The notes under the pieces were generated by a model. The model saw only the letters and a program-made list of their open reading frames with translations. It did not search any database and was not told where the DNA came from. DNA of 34,518 bases from Candidatus Methylomirabilota bacterium. Its GTDB lineage: Bacteria > Methylomirabilota > Methylomirabilia > Methylomirabilales > 2-02-FULL-66-22. The stretch covers positions 1 to 34,518 of the forward strand of contig JAPLLC010000171.1 of NCBI GenBank assembly GCA_026387775.1. Direction: 5' to 3'. Shown piece by piece: positions 14,357 to 23,356 of the stretch. Within the stretch, counting starts at the first letter, position 1; each line of letters begins with the position of its first letter. The position numbers and the translations under genes are program-made.

Positions 14357-15481
14357 ATGCATATGCACCCCGCCGCCGAGATCGGAATGCCGCTTGACGC
14401 CGTGGATACGCCCGCCCTCCTCGTGGATCTCGATGCGCTCGAGCGAAACATCCAGCGGATGGCGAAAGCCGTGACTCAGTCTTCGGTCACGCTGCGCCCG
14501 CACGCCAAATCCCACAAGTGTCCCGTCATCGCCCTCCGCCAGATGGCGGCCGGTGCGATCGGGGTCTGCTGTCAGAAGGTCGGCGAGGCCGAGGCGATGG
14601 TATATGGCGGCGTCCCGAACGTGCTGGTGAGCAACCAGATCGTGGGGACCGGCAAGATCGCCAGACTGGTCGCACTCGCCAAGCAAGCGTGGGTCGCGGT
14701 CTGCGCTGACCACCCCGCCAATGTGCAGAGCCTGAACGAGGCCGCACCCGCCTTTGGCGTGCGTCTCCCCGTCCTGGTCGAGAGCAACGTCGGGATGGAC
14801 CGTTGCGGCGTCGAGCCCGGAGAGCCCGTCGTGGCTCTGGCGAAGCAGATCGCGGCCTCGCCCGGGCTTCGCTTCGCCGGGCTCCAGGCCTATCACGGTT
14901 CCGCACAGCACCTCCGAGAGTACTCCAAGCGAGAGGAGGCCATCGGCCTCGCCGTCGCCAAGATCTCTCAGAGCGTAGAACTCCTGAGCCGCCACGGGCT
15001 CGCGTGCGAGATGATCACGGGCGCCGGGACCGGCACCTACCGGTTCGAGGCCGCCAGCGGTGTCTACACCGAACTGCAGGCTGGCTCCTACATTTTCATG
15101 GACGCCGATTACGCAAAGAACCTCGCACTGGACGGCAACCCAACATCCGATTTCGAGCATAGTCTTTTCGTCTGGGCCACCGTCATGAGCCGCCCGACGA
15201 AGGAACGCGCCGTATTGGACGCCGGCCACAAGGCGCTCAGCATTGACGCGGGGTTGCCTTGGGTCGCCGGAATGCCAGACGTCGAGTATATCCGGGCGGC
15301 GGACGAACACGGTAAGCTCACTCTCCGCGACCCGAATCGCGCCTTGGAACTTGGGAGTAAGCTTCGCTTGATCCCGGGACACTGCGACCCCACCGTGAAC
15401 CTGTACGACTGGTTTGTCGGCTACCGCAAAGATCGGGTGGAGGCAATCTGGCCCATCGCGGCCCGCGGCGCTAGTCGCTGA
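14357..15481 (+). CDS. PLP-dependent D-threonine aldolase / 3-hydroxy-D-aspartate aldolase-like enzyme (alanine racemase-type barrel)
   Basis: A 374-residue member of the DSD1/D-threonine aldolase family. DTPALLVDLDALERNI is the family opening and RPHAKSHK carries the PLP lysine. ESNVGMDRCGV and GLQAYHGSAQH follow. The C-terminal metal site reads PGHCDPTVN; the His-x-Asp spacing fits D-threonine or 3-hydroxyaspartate aldolases rather than the His-x-Cys of eukaryotic-type D-serine dehydratases. Such aldolases interconvert a beta-hydroxy D-amino acid with glycine plus an aldehyde. The start at 14357 follows AAGGGAG; the track begins at an upstream GTG. A strong terminator follows, and the convergent neighbour is a glyoxylate-type aminotransferase, so a glycine/glyoxylate role is plausible. 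Confidence 0.85.
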   Translation: MHMHPAAEIGMPLDAVDTPALLVDLDALERNIQRMAKAVTQSSVTLRPHAKSHKCPVIALRQMAAGAIGVCCQKVGEAEAMVYGGVPNVLVSNQIVGTGKIARLVALAKQAWVAVCADHPANVQSLNEAAPAFGVRLPVLVESNVGMDRCGVEPGEPVVALAKQIAASPGLRFAGLQAYHGSAQHLREYSKREEAIGLAVAKISQSVELLSRHGLACEMITGAGTGTYRFEAASGVYTELQAGSYIFMDADYAKNLALDGNPTSDFEHSLFVWATVMSRPTKERAVLDAGHKALSIDAGLPWVAGMPDVEYIRAADEHGKLTLRDPNRALELGSKLRLIPGHCDPTVNLYDWFVGYRKDRVEAIWPIAARGASR

Positions 15482-15548
15482 CGGATGTCTACCGGACGCC
15501 CACGATAACCTCTGGGCCTCGATCTTTCGAGGACTCCGCCGGGAATCA

Positions 15549-15584
15549 GAACGCCCCGGTCGCCATGTGGCGGCCGGGGCGTTC
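15549..15584 (+). terminator. Intrinsic terminator after the PLP aldolase gene
   Basis: GAACGCCCCGG pairs with CCGGGGCGTTC, and inner CGCC/GGCG plus one wobble bring the stem to about 16 bp around an ATGT loop. TTGTCTT follows on the plus strand. It lies 67 bases after the stop and separates the gene from the convergent aminotransferase. Confidence 0.8.
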
Positions 15585-15618
15585 TTGTCTTCATCAGATG
15601 GTCGTAATCGAGGAGTTC

Positions 15619-16794
15619 TCAGCCCTGAGCGTAGACGGCGTTGGCCGCCGCGATTCCCGAGCCGCAGGAGAATCCCTCGTTCGGCAAGATCCGCTCCAAC
15701 GCGGCGAGCAGGAGCAGGACGCTGTTCGGCCGGGAGTTCACCCCCATCAGCCCGATCCGCCACACCTTACCCTTGAGCACACCCAGCCCGCCGCCGATCT
15801 CGATCCCGAATTCTCGGAGCAGCCGCCCCCGCACCTTGGCATCATCCACGTCCGCGGGAATCTTCACGGTGTTCAACGTCGCAAGCCGATACGGCGCCTC
15901 GACGTGCATCTGAAGCCCCAAGGCCTCCAGCCCAGCCACCAGCGCCAGATGGTTCAGCCGATGGCGCGCGAACCTCGCCTCCAGCCCCTCCTCCTCTACG
16001 ATCCGGAGCGCCTCCAGTAGCGCGTAATAGAAAGTGATCGGCGGGGTGTGGTGGTAGGCCTGATGTGTCTCCCAGTACTCCGCAAACAGCGGCACGTCGA
16101 AATAGAAGCTCTGGAGCTTCCGCTTGCGGCCCCGAGCCAGCTCCATCGCCCGCGCCGAGAGGGTGATGGGGGCCATCCCCGGCGGGGCGCTCAAGGCCTT
16201 CTGGGTCCCCGAATAGCACACGTCCACCCCGTGCCGATCCACCTCGACCGGATGCCCGGCCAGGCTGGTCACGGCATCGAGCACAAAGGTGGTCTGGTAA
16301 CGCTCCGCGACCTGTCGGAACCCCTCCAGCGGCTGCAGCACGCCGGTGGACGTCTCGGCATGGACGACGGCGAACAGCTTGGCACCGCTCGCCTTTTTGA
16401 GGGCGGCCTCGATCTGCTCGGGAAAGATCGGCCTTCCCCATTCCGCGTCGATCCGGATCAGCGTGGCGCCACACCGCTCGACGATCTGCGCCATCCGGTC
16501 CCCAAAGGCGCCGTTGACTCCGATGATCGCTCGATCCCCTGCCTCCAGGAGGTTGATCAGCGCCGCTTCCATTCCGGCCATCCCCGTTCCCGAGAGGGGA
16601 AACGTGGCGGCGTTCAAGGTTCCGAATGCCAGGCGAAGCAGCCGCGTGATCTCGCTCTTCACCTCCACCAGGCTCGGGTCGAAGTAGCCGACCATCTGGG
16701 CGCTCATGGCCCGCAACACCCGGTCCTCCACGTTACTGGGACCCGGCCCCAGCAGCAACCGCGCCGGGGGATGGAACGTCGTGGATGTCGTCAT
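15619..16794 (-). CDS. Class V aminotransferase, alanine-glyoxylate / serine-glyoxylate type
   Basis: A 391-residue PLP enzyme of the alanine-glyoxylate/serine-glyoxylate aminotransferase group. RLLLGPGPSNVEDRVLRAM is the standard opening. LSGTGMAGMEAALINLL binds PLP phosphate, VHAETSTGVLQPLEG and DAVTSLAGHPVEVD follow, and SGTQKALSAPPGM holds the PLP lysine. It would convert glyoxylate to glycine using an amino donor. The ATG at 16794 follows GAGGAG. It lies 17 bases downstream of metH on the same strand, suggesting one transcript that links glycine/serine supply with one-carbon use. The related aspartate-glyoxylate aminotransferase (BhcA) of the beta-hydroxyaspartate cycle belongs to the same family and cannot be excluded by eye. 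Confidence 0.9.
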   Translation of the reverse strand: MTTSTTFHPPARLLLGPGPSNVEDRVLRAMSAQMVGYFDPSLVEVKSEITRLLRLAFGTLNAATFPLSGTGMAGMEAALINLLEAGDRAIIGVNGAFGDRMAQIVERCGATLIRIDAEWGRPIFPEQIEAALKKASGAKLFAVVHAETSTGVLQPLEGFRQVAERYQTTFVLDAVTSLAGHPVEVDRHGVDVCYSGTQKALSAPPGMAPITLSARAMELARGRKRKLQSFYFDVPLFAEYWETHQAYHHTPPITFYYALLEALRIVEEEGLEARFARHRLNHLALVAGLEALGLQMHVEAPYRLATLNTVKIPADVDDAKVRGRLLREFGIEIGGGLGVLKGKVWRIGLMGVNSRPNSVLLLLAALERILPNEGFSCGSGIAAANAVYAQG

Positions 16795-16811
16795 GATTCG
16801 CTCCTCTCTGC

Positions 16812-19800
16812 TCAGGAGATGTTGAAGTATTTTGCCTCCGGGTGATGCACGATGATCGCCGAGGTGGATTGCTCGGGGTCGAGCTGGAACTCCTGGCTCA
16901 GCTCTACCCCGATCCGCCCCGGATCGAGCAGCGTGAACAGCTTGGCTTGATCCTCCAGGTTGGGGCAGGCGGGATAGCCCGGGCTGTACCGCGACCCTCG
17001 GTAGCCCTGCCGAAAGACTCGCGTGAGATCAGGGGAATCCTCTCCCGCGATTCCCAGCTCCTCCCGCATGCGCCGGTGCCACAGCTCCGCCAGCGCCTCC
17101 GCCGATTCCACCGATAGCCCGTGCAGGTACAGGTAGTCGGTGTAGTTGTGCTCCTCGAACAACTCGCGCGTGGCCTCGGACGCCTTCCGCCCGATCGTCA
17201 CCAGCATGCACCCCAGCACATCCATCCGGCCAGACTCCATGCCGGCGAAGAAGTCCGCCAGACAGAGCCGCCGGCCCCCGGCCTGACGGGGGAAGGTGAA
17301 TCGCACCCGAGGCGTCCGCCCGTCCTCGGCAAACACCACTAAGTCGTTGCCGTCCGACTGGCACGGGTAGTAGCCGTACACCACCTGCGGCTGGAGGATC
17401 TGCTCCGCGTGGCATCGCGCCTTCCAGCGCTCGTAGATCGGCCGAACGTGGGTCTGGATCAGCTCATCGAAGTGATCCCGGTCTCCCCTTCCCCGGTGGA
17501 ACTGCCATTGCGTCCGGAAGAGCGCCACCTCGTTCACGAAGCCGAAGACGTCGTCCAGAGAGATGCCAGTCATCACCCGAGAGCCGAAGAATGGCGCTAC
17601 CGGGATGGGCACGTCCGCTCGCACGTCGCTTTGGACTCGCGCCGCGGACACCGCCGGAGCCGCCGGCCGCAACACCTCCGCCTGGGCCGCGCGCTTCCGC
17701 GGCGCCGCGACCCGCTGGGCCTGCCCCTCCACACGGTCGCGCGCCATGATCTCTTCCATCAGGCGGAGTCCATCGAAGGCATCGCCGCCATAATGGACTT
17801 CCCCCTTGTAGATCGCGCGCAGGTCTCCCTCCACATAGCCGCGGGTAAGCGCGGCCCCGCCCAGGATCACCGGGAACCGGTCCAGCTCCCTGGCGTTCAG
17901 CTCCTCCAGGTTTTCCTTCATCACCAGCGTCGACTTCACCAGCAGGCCGCTCATCCCGATGGCGTCCGCCCGGTGCGTGAGCGCCGCCTCGACGATGTTG
18001 TGGATGGGCTGCTTGATGCCGAGGTTGATCACGCTGTATCCGTTGTTGCTCAGGATGATGTCCACCAGGTTCTTCCCGATGTCGTGGACGTCCCCCTTGA
18101 CCGTGGCCAGGACGATCTTGCCCCTGCTCTGCCCGTCCGACTTCGACATGAACCGGTCCAGATATCCGACGGCGGTCTTCATCACCTCCGCCGACTGGAG
18201 CACGAAGGGAAGCTGCATCTGGCCGCTGCCGAACAGCTCTCCGACCGTCTTCATGCCGTCCAGCAGGATCTCGTTGATGATGATCAGGGGGTCGTGCCTC
18301 CGGAGCGCCTCGTCCAGGAGGAGCTCCAGCCCCGGCTTCTCCCCCTCGACGATCCGCGCCTTCAGACGCTCCTCCAGGGTCCGGGAGACCTCGCTCGCCA
18401 CCGTCGTCTTGCCCGTCCCCGCCTTCTCGAACAGGCCCATGAACTCCGTGAGGGGGTCGTAGTCGTCCCGTCGCTCGTCGAAGATGAGCTGGCGCGCCAC
18501 CTCTCGCTGTCTGGGATCGATCCGATGCAGGGGCAGGATGCGCATGGCGTTGACGATGGCCGCGTCCAGCCCGGCCTCGATCGCCAGATGCAGGAATACG
18601 CTGTTCAGAACCTGGCGTGCCGCCGGCTTCAGGCCGAAGGAGACGTTGCTCACCCCCAGGATCGTGAAGACCCCCGGCAGTTCGTCCTTGATCCGGCGGA
18701 TGGCCTCCAGCGTGGCGATGCCGTCCTTTCGCAGCTCCTCCTGGCCGGAGCTCAGCGGGAAGGTCAACGCATCGAAGATGAGGTCGGAAGGTTCCAGACC
18801 GTAGCGCTTGACCGCCAGGTCGTGGAGACGGTGAGCCACCTTCAGCTTCCAGTCCAGCGTGCGAGCCTGCCCCTCCTCGTCGATCAAGAGGGCGACGACC
18901 GCGGCGCCGTAGCGCTTGGCCATAGGGAAGATACGGGCCGGCCGGCCGGCATCCCCATCCTCCAGATTGACCGAGTTGATGACCGCCCGCCCACCGATTC
19001 GTTTCAGCGCCGTCTCGATCACGGGCACCTCGGTGGAGTCGATGACCAGGGGAAGGGTGCACTGGGTGACGAAGCGGCGCACGACCTCGTCTACGTCCGC
19101 CACGCCGTCCCGGCCGACATAGTCCACGCACACGTCCAGAACGTGTGCACCCTCCCTGGCCTGCTCCCGGGCCATCCCCACCATGCCGTCGTAGTCGCCG
19201 GCCAAGAGATACTCCCGGCACTGCTTCGACCCATTGGCGTTCGTCCGCTCTCCCACGATGAGGAAGCTCTTATCCTGTCGAAACGGGGCGCTCTGATACA
19301 GGCTGGACGCGCCGGGCACGTATTCTGGCCTCCGGAGTCGCGCTTCGCGCCGGCCGATCATCTCCACCACGCGCTTCAGGTGGGCGGGCGTCGTCCCGCA
19401 GCAGCCGCCGATGACGGAGACGCCGTGCTCTTCAACAAAGATCTTGTGGAAGGCGGCCAGCTCGTCCGGGGTGAGGAGGTATCTCGCGTGTCCGCCCTCC
19501 ATCCGCGGCAGTCCCGCGTTTGGCATGCAGGAGATGGCCGTGCGGCAGTGCCGGCTCAGGTAGCGTACGTGCTCCATCATCTCCTGTGGGCCCGTGGCAC
19601 AATTCAGCCCGATCACATCCAGACCATAGGGCTCGAGCGTGGTGAGGGCCGCACCGATCTCGGTCCCCAGGAGCATGGTCCCGGTCTTCTCCATCGTCAC
19701 CTGGACCATGAGGGGGACGTCGGCACCGGACGCCCGCATGGAGTCTCGGCAGCCCACGATTGCCGCCTTGGCCTGCAGGAGGTCCTGGCAGGTCTCGATC

Positions 19801-20276
19801 AGGAGTACGTGCGCCCCGCCTTCCAGGAGGCCCCGCGCCTGCTCCGCGTACATGGAGACCAGCTCGTCCCAGCCGATCTGCCCCAGGGACGGCAGACGCG
19901 TGCCGGGACCCATCGAGCCCACCACGAACCGGGGATGCTCCGGGGTCGTGAAGTCGTCCGCGACCTCGCGAGCCAGTTTCGCGGCGATCCGGTTGATCTC
20001 GTAGGTTTGATCCGCCAGGTCGTACTCCCCCAGGACCAGACGGCTCGCGCCGAAGGTGTCGGTCTCCACCGCATCGCAGCCGACCGTGAGAAAGCTGGCA
20101 TGGATCTCGCGAATCACCTGCGGGCGGGTCAGGACGAGATACTCGTTGCACCCCTCCTTTCCCCCGAAGTCGTCCAGGGCGAGACTCCGGTCCTGGATGG
20201 ATGTGCCCATGGCCCCGTCGAAGATGAGCACGCACTCGCGCAGTCTCTGTCGGAACTCTGCGGTCGCTCTCGTCAC
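16812..20276 (-). CDS. metH: Cobalamin-dependent methionine synthase MetH
   Basis: A 1154-residue protein with all four MetH modules. Homocysteine domain (about 1-310): FDGAMGTSIQ, zinc ligands in GLNCATGP and GGCCGTTP. Methyltetrahydrofolate domain (about 340-610): FLIVGERTNANGSKQ. Cobalamin cap and domain (about 640-880): VKGDVHDIGKN, the DxHxxG that ligates B12. C-terminal activation domain (about 930-1154): RGSRYSPGYPACPN for AdoMet binding. It is slightly shorter than the 1227-residue E. coli enzyme. The GTG start overlaps the stop of the upstream reductase gene (GTGA), with GAGG eight bases ahead. It transfers methyl from methyl-THF to homocysteine. Confidence 0.96.
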   Translation of the reverse strand: MTRATAEFRQRLRECVLIFDGAMGTSIQDRSLALDDFGGKEGCNEYLVLTRPQVIREIHASFLTVGCDAVETDTFGASRLVLGEYDLADQTYEINRIAAKLAREVADDFTTPEHPRFVVGSMGPGTRLPSLGQIGWDELVSMYAEQARGLLEGGAHVLLIETCQDLLQAKAAIVGCRDSMRASGADVPLMVQVTMEKTGTMLLGTEIGAALTTLEPYGLDVIGLNCATGPQEMMEHVRYLSRHCRTAISCMPNAGLPRMEGGHARYLLTPDELAAFHKIFVEEHGVSVIGGCCGTTPAHLKRVVEMIGRREARLRRPEYVPGASSLYQSAPFRQDKSFLIVGERTNANGSKQCREYLLAGDYDGMVGMAREQAREGAHVLDVCVDYVGRDGVADVDEVVRRFVTQCTLPLVIDSTEVPVIETALKRIGGRAVINSVNLEDGDAGRPARIFPMAKRYGAAVVALLIDEEGQARTLDWKLKVAHRLHDLAVKRYGLEPSDLIFDALTFPLSSGQEELRKDGIATLEAIRRIKDELPGVFTILGVSNVSFGLKPAARQVLNSVFLHLAIEAGLDAAIVNAMRILPLHRIDPRQREVARQLIFDERRDDYDPLTEFMGLFEKAGTGKTTVASEVSRTLEERLKARIVEGEKPGLELLLDEALRRHDPLIIINEILLDGMKTVGELFGSGQMQLPFVLQSAEVMKTAVGYLDRFMSKSDGQSRGKIVLATVKGDVHDIGKNLVDIILSNNGYSVINLGIKQPIHNIVEAALTHRADAIGMSGLLVKSTLVMKENLEELNARELDRFPVILGGAALTRGYVEGDLRAIYKGEVHYGGDAFDGLRLMEEIMARDRVEGQAQRVAAPRKRAAQAEVLRPAAPAVSAARVQSDVRADVPIPVAPFFGSRVMTGISLDDVFGFVNEVALFRTQWQFHRGRGDRDHFDELIQTHVRPIYERWKARCHAEQILQPQVVYGYYPCQSDGNDLVVFAEDGRTPRVRFTFPRQAGGRRLCLADFFAGMESGRMDVLGCMLVTIGRKASEATRELFEEHNYTDYLYLHGLSVESAEALAELWHRRMREELGIAGEDSPDLTRVFRQGYRGSRYSPGYPACPNLEDQAKLFTLLDPGRIGVELSQEFQLDPEQSTSAIIVHHPEAKYFNIS

Positions 20277-21289
20277 GTGGTCATCCTCGGGTGGCCCGCC
20301 TTCGGGAGCGCGGAGGCCATCTCGGCCGCCTCGACCCCCTGGATCACGCGGAAGAGGAGCTGAAGCTTCGGGATGGCGACGCCGTGTGCGTCCGCCAGGC
20401 GGACGACGTGGCCGATGACATGATCGGCCTCGGTCTTCCGTCCCCGCTCCAGATCCTGCAGGGTAGAGATCTTCACTCCGGTCATCCCCCGCTCCTGCAT
20501 GATCCGCCCGCGGGCCATGACCGACTCCACCGCGACGTCAACCGGCTGGGAGCATAGCGTCTTCACCGGGAAGCCCTGACAATCCACCAGGGGAATCCCC
20601 AGCCGCTCGGCCACCCGGGCTACCTCGTGGCTCAGCTCCACGAAAAGCGTGGCCAGCGTCAGATCCTGATACATCTCGTGGATATGCAGACGGGTCACGC
20701 AGGACAAGGCGGCAGCCGGCACCATCTGGTTCAGCTTGCACCAGATCACGCTTCGGATCTCGTCCCGAACCTCGATGGGCAGCCCGGCCTTGCGGAACAC
20801 GTCGGCGATCGCCTCGATCCGCTCCGACCGTCGCCCATCAAACTCGCCGATCCAGGTCCCTCCCTCGTTCGTGTGGATCACCCGGCCCGGCTCCGGCATC
20901 GCGGCCCCCACGATCGTGGCCGCACCCACCACTGCTTCCCGTCCAAATGCCTCGCCCAGCGCCTCGTCTTTCCGTCCCCCGTTCTGGACCGAGATCGCCG
21001 CACCGATCCGGCCGCGGAGGTGCCCGAGCGACGCCAGCGTCTCCCGGGTGTCATAGCTCTTTACCCCCAGGATCAACAGCTCCGCCGAGGTCACCTCCGC
21101 CGGCTCCCACACGGCCCGGACCCCGAGGATCACCTGATCCCCCCGCATCCCCCCGATGCGAAGCCCCTGTTTCCGAATCGCCTCCGCGTGCGCCCGGCGG
21201 GTCAGCAGCGTCACATCCTCCCCCGCCAGGGCGAAATATCCTCCGAGGACGCTGCCCAGCGCCCCCGCCCCCACGATCACCGTCTTCAC
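20273..21289 (-). CDS. Ketopantoate reductase (PanE/ApbA) family protein
   Basis: A 338-residue NADPH-dependent reductase. VKTVIVGAGALGSVLGGYFA is the Rossmann entry. ISVQNGG, WCKLNQ with the catalytic lysine, STLQDLERGRKTEAD with the substrate serine and glutamate, and the final helices match PanE. The residues aligned with Asn180 and Asn184 of E. coli PanE appear to be Met and Ala, so ketopantoate specificity is doubtful. The GTG at 21289 has GGGAG seven bases upstream; the track's GTG 11 codons earlier lacks a site. Its stop overlaps the metH start, which implies coupling. If it is PanE, it makes pantoate for CoA. Confidence 0.8.
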   Translation of the reverse strand: MKTVIVGAGALGSVLGGYFALAGEDVTLLTRRAHAEAIRKQGLRIGGMRGDQVILGVRAVWEPAEVTSAELLILGVKSYDTRETLASLGHLRGRIGAAISVQNGGRKDEALGEAFGREAVVGAATIVGAAMPEPGRVIHTNEGGTWIGEFDGRRSERIEAIADVFRKAGLPIEVRDEIRSVIWCKLNQMVPAAALSCVTRLHIHEMYQDLTLATLFVELSHEVARVAERLGIPLVDCQGFPVKTLCSQPVDVAVESVMARGRIMQERGMTGVKISTLQDLERGRKTEADHVIGHVVRLADAHGVAIPKLQLLFRVIQGVEAAEMASALPKAGHPRMTT

Positions 21290-21429
21290 GTCATGGCTCC
21301 CAACGTGCTCCGCACTATTCACAAGCTATGCGACCAAGCAGAGCGCATTCATTCGAGCGGCCCCCAATCCTCACGACAAGACGTCCGTCATGCCCCGCCC
21401 GCCGGCGCAATCACTGCAATTTATCACTT

Positions 21430-22446
21430 TCAGAGTCCCTCCACAAATCGATTGCTAAAGACTGCTCCGACGTCCACCGGCTTCTTCAGCAGACCCAGCT
21501 CCAAGTACGTCTTCCCCACTTTCCGGAGAACGTCCATCTCGAACCAGCCCAGCCCGTGCTGCTTGGTTCCCTCGCTCACGGTGGACGCGTTTCGGATCTT
21601 GATGATCTCCAGGTTTCGCTTGACGTCCTGCCCGTCGGTCGCGTACTTCACCGCCAGCTCGGCCGCCTTGGCCGGGTTGTCCAGCATCCACTGGCTCCCC
21701 TTCCGGTACGCGCGCAGGAACCGTCGCACCAGATCCGGCTGTTTCAGGGCCGTCTCGGTACGGACCGCGAATACGTCCGTGGGGATGTCCAGATAATCGC
21801 GCGCCCAGATCGCGTTGACCTCGCCCAGCCCCTTCTGCTGCGCCGCCCAGAGGCCGGTATCTGTCGCCGCCGTGGCATCCACCTTCCCCTCCAGCAGGGG
21901 TCCGAAGTTCAAGACACCGGTCGCCACCACCTCCACATCCGACTCCTTCAACCCCACCGAGTGCAGGATGACGAGGAGATTGTGCCGCGTGCCGCTCGCC
22001 ATGCTGTAGACACCAATTCGTTTCCCCTTGAGTTCCTGGGGCTTGGTGATATTCCTCCCTTTCAGGGATACCACGTTGAAGACGTTCTTCGGATAGATGT
22101 TGTAGACGGCCTGGACCTGGGCCCCCTGCTCCACGCCGAATAGGATCGGCTCGACGTTGGTGAAGGCGAAGTCGGCGTTTCCGACCAGCACATGCTTCAA
22201 GGCCTCGCCCCCGCCCGCCCCCGGCACGAATTCACACTCAAGTCCTTGCTCCATAAACCAGCCGAACTCCTGCGCCGCGAAGATGTTGGCCTGCTCCGAG
22301 ATGGCCTGGCTCCAGCAGGCCATGCGGACCTTGTCCGCCGCCTCCACCCGACGAGCCCCCCATCCGACCGCCATCGTCGCACCCAGGATCCCTCCCGCAC
22401 GCAGAACCTCTCGACGCGACCACACACTCAACCGCTCCGCACTCAT
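21430..22446 (-). CDS. NMT1/THI5-type ABC substrate-binding protein with Tat signal; candidate thiamin-precursor binder
   Basis: A 338-residue periplasmic binding protein. The ATG at 22446 follows GAGGAGGGG and starts a Tat signal, WSRREVLRAGG, with a hydrophobic stretch up to RRVEAADK. The mature part (KVRMACWSQAISEQANIF, FVPGAGGGEALKHVLVGNADFAF, LKGKRIGVYSMASG) is typical of NMT1/SsuA/ThiY-like proteins. Such proteins bind sulfonates, nitrate, riboflavin or the thiamin precursors HMP and formylaminopyrimidine. Here the gene ends a run that begins with a TPP riboswitch, which favours a thiamin-related ligand. Tat export suggests that folding or cofactor needs precede export. Confidence 0.85.
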   Translation of the reverse strand: MSAERLSVWSRREVLRAGGILGATMAVGWGARRVEAADKVRMACWSQAISEQANIFAAQEFGWFMEQGLECEFVPGAGGGEALKHVLVGNADFAFTNVEPILFGVEQGAQVQAVYNIYPKNVFNVVSLKGRNITKPQELKGKRIGVYSMASGTRHNLLVILHSVGLKESDVEVVATGVLNFGPLLEGKVDATAATDTGLWAAQQKGLGEVNAIWARDYLDIPTDVFAVRTETALKQPDLVRRFLRAYRKGSQWMLDNPAKAAELAVKYATDGQDVKRNLEIIKIRNASTVSEGTKQHGLGWFEMDVLRKVGKTYLELGLLKKPVDVGAVFSNRFVEGL

Positions 22447-22483
22447 CACCACCCCTCCTCGCACCCCCGCAGTTCTCCCCGTC

Positions 22484-22570
22484 CCCCAATCGCGCAATTT
22501 CCAATTCACAATTCGAAATTCGAAATCGCCTCCCCCTCTGCTCCCTTGCACCCCCGCACCCCCGCGCCTG
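22484..22570. repeat. AT-rich then C-rich low-complexity spacer
   Basis: Words such as CACAATTCGAAATTCGAAAT are followed by CTCCCCCTCTGCTCCC. It fills most of the gap between the permease and binding-protein genes. The AT-rich words resemble those of the inverted repeat at 7124-7189, and the C-rich part is the complement of the G-rich runs seen elsewhere. No terminator is seen, so read-through is expected. Confidence 0.5.
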
Positions 22571-23356
22571 TCAGTCCCGGTATCGCCTGGCTAGACACCG
22601 CCGCTCCAGGAAGCCGATCATCTCGTACAACACCACACCCAGGACGATCAACACGACGAACACCGCGAACATGAGCGGAGTATCCATCATCCCCTGCGAC
22701 CCGATGATGAGCGCCCCCAGGCCCCGATTGGCCCCCACGTACTCCGCCACCACCGCGCCCACCAGGCTCAGAATCATGCCCACCCGGAGCCCCGCGACGA
22801 CATAGGGCGCCGCGTTGGGCAGCCGCAGCCATCGCAGTGTCTGCCACCGGCTCGCCCGCAGGGCGGCGAACAACTCCAGGGCCTCGCCGTCCACTTCGTT
22901 CAGGCCCGTCACCGTGTTCTCGAACAAGGGGAAGAAGGCGATGAGCGCGGTAATCAGGACCTTGGGCAGGATGCCAAAGCCGAACCACATGACGAAGATG
23001 GGAGCCAAGGCCAGTTTGGGCATCGCCTGGGAGGCGATCAGGTATGGGTGGAGGATCCCGCGCAGTCGGGGCGAGAGGGCCACGCCGACCCCCAGACCGA
23101 TGCCGAGGATGCTCCCACCCAGGAAGCCCAGCAGGATCTCGACGAGCGTGACGCCCAGGTGGATGAGCAGGAACCCGCTTCGTGTGTGGCTGACCAGACT
23201 CTCCCACACCAGGCTTGGCGCGGGCAGGACGAGCGGCGGGATGTCTCTCAGCCGCACCACAGTCTCCCAGATCGCGACAAACGCCACGAACAGAAGCGCC
23301 GGGCCGAGAACATTCCCGCCCGTCCACGGGATCCGCCAAGGCGAGACCGCCTTCAT
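22571..23356 (-). CDS. ABC transporter permease, TauC/SsuC/ThiX-like
   Basis: A 261-residue inner-membrane protein with about six membrane segments. The coupling loop reads ALRASRWQTLRWLRLPNAAPYV, the EAA motif of this permease family, after SQAMPKLALAPIFVMWFG. The ATG at 23356 overlaps the stop of the ATPase gene (ATGA), so the track's extension of 167 residues into the ATPase gene is a wrong-frame artefact. It is the membrane partner of the ATPase and NMT1-type binding protein flanking it. By itself the family does not reveal the substrate. Confidence 0.92.
   Translation of the reverse strand: MKAVSPWRIPWTGGNVLGPALLFVAFVAIWETVVRLRDIPPLVLPAPSLVWESLVSHTRSGFLLIHLGVTLVEILLGFLGGSILGIGLGVGVALSPRLRGILHPYLIASQAMPKLALAPIFVMWFGFGILPKVLITALIAFFPLFENTVTGLNEVDGEALELFAALRASRWQTLRWLRLPNAAPYVVAGLRVGMILSLVGAVVAEYVGANRGLGALIIGSQGMMDTPLMFAVFVVLIVLGVVLYEMIGFLERRCLARRYRD

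Noticed and set aside
14357-16794. Complete beta-hydroxyaspartate cycle cluster
   Set aside because: Only aldolase-like and aminotransferase-like genes are seen, convergent rather than in one operon; BhcB- and BhcD-like genes are absent from the window.
18361-18431. P-loop-like AGTGKTT in MetH, suggesting a fused ATPase
   Set aside because: It lies in the linker between the folate and cobalamin modules, with no Walker B or ATPase fold around it; it is a chance match.
17409-20363. 984-residue plus-strand ORF opposite metH
   Set aside because: It is rich in Arg/His/Asp/Gln as expected for the antisense of a high-GC gene, has no recognisable domain, and metH on the other strand is complete and certain.
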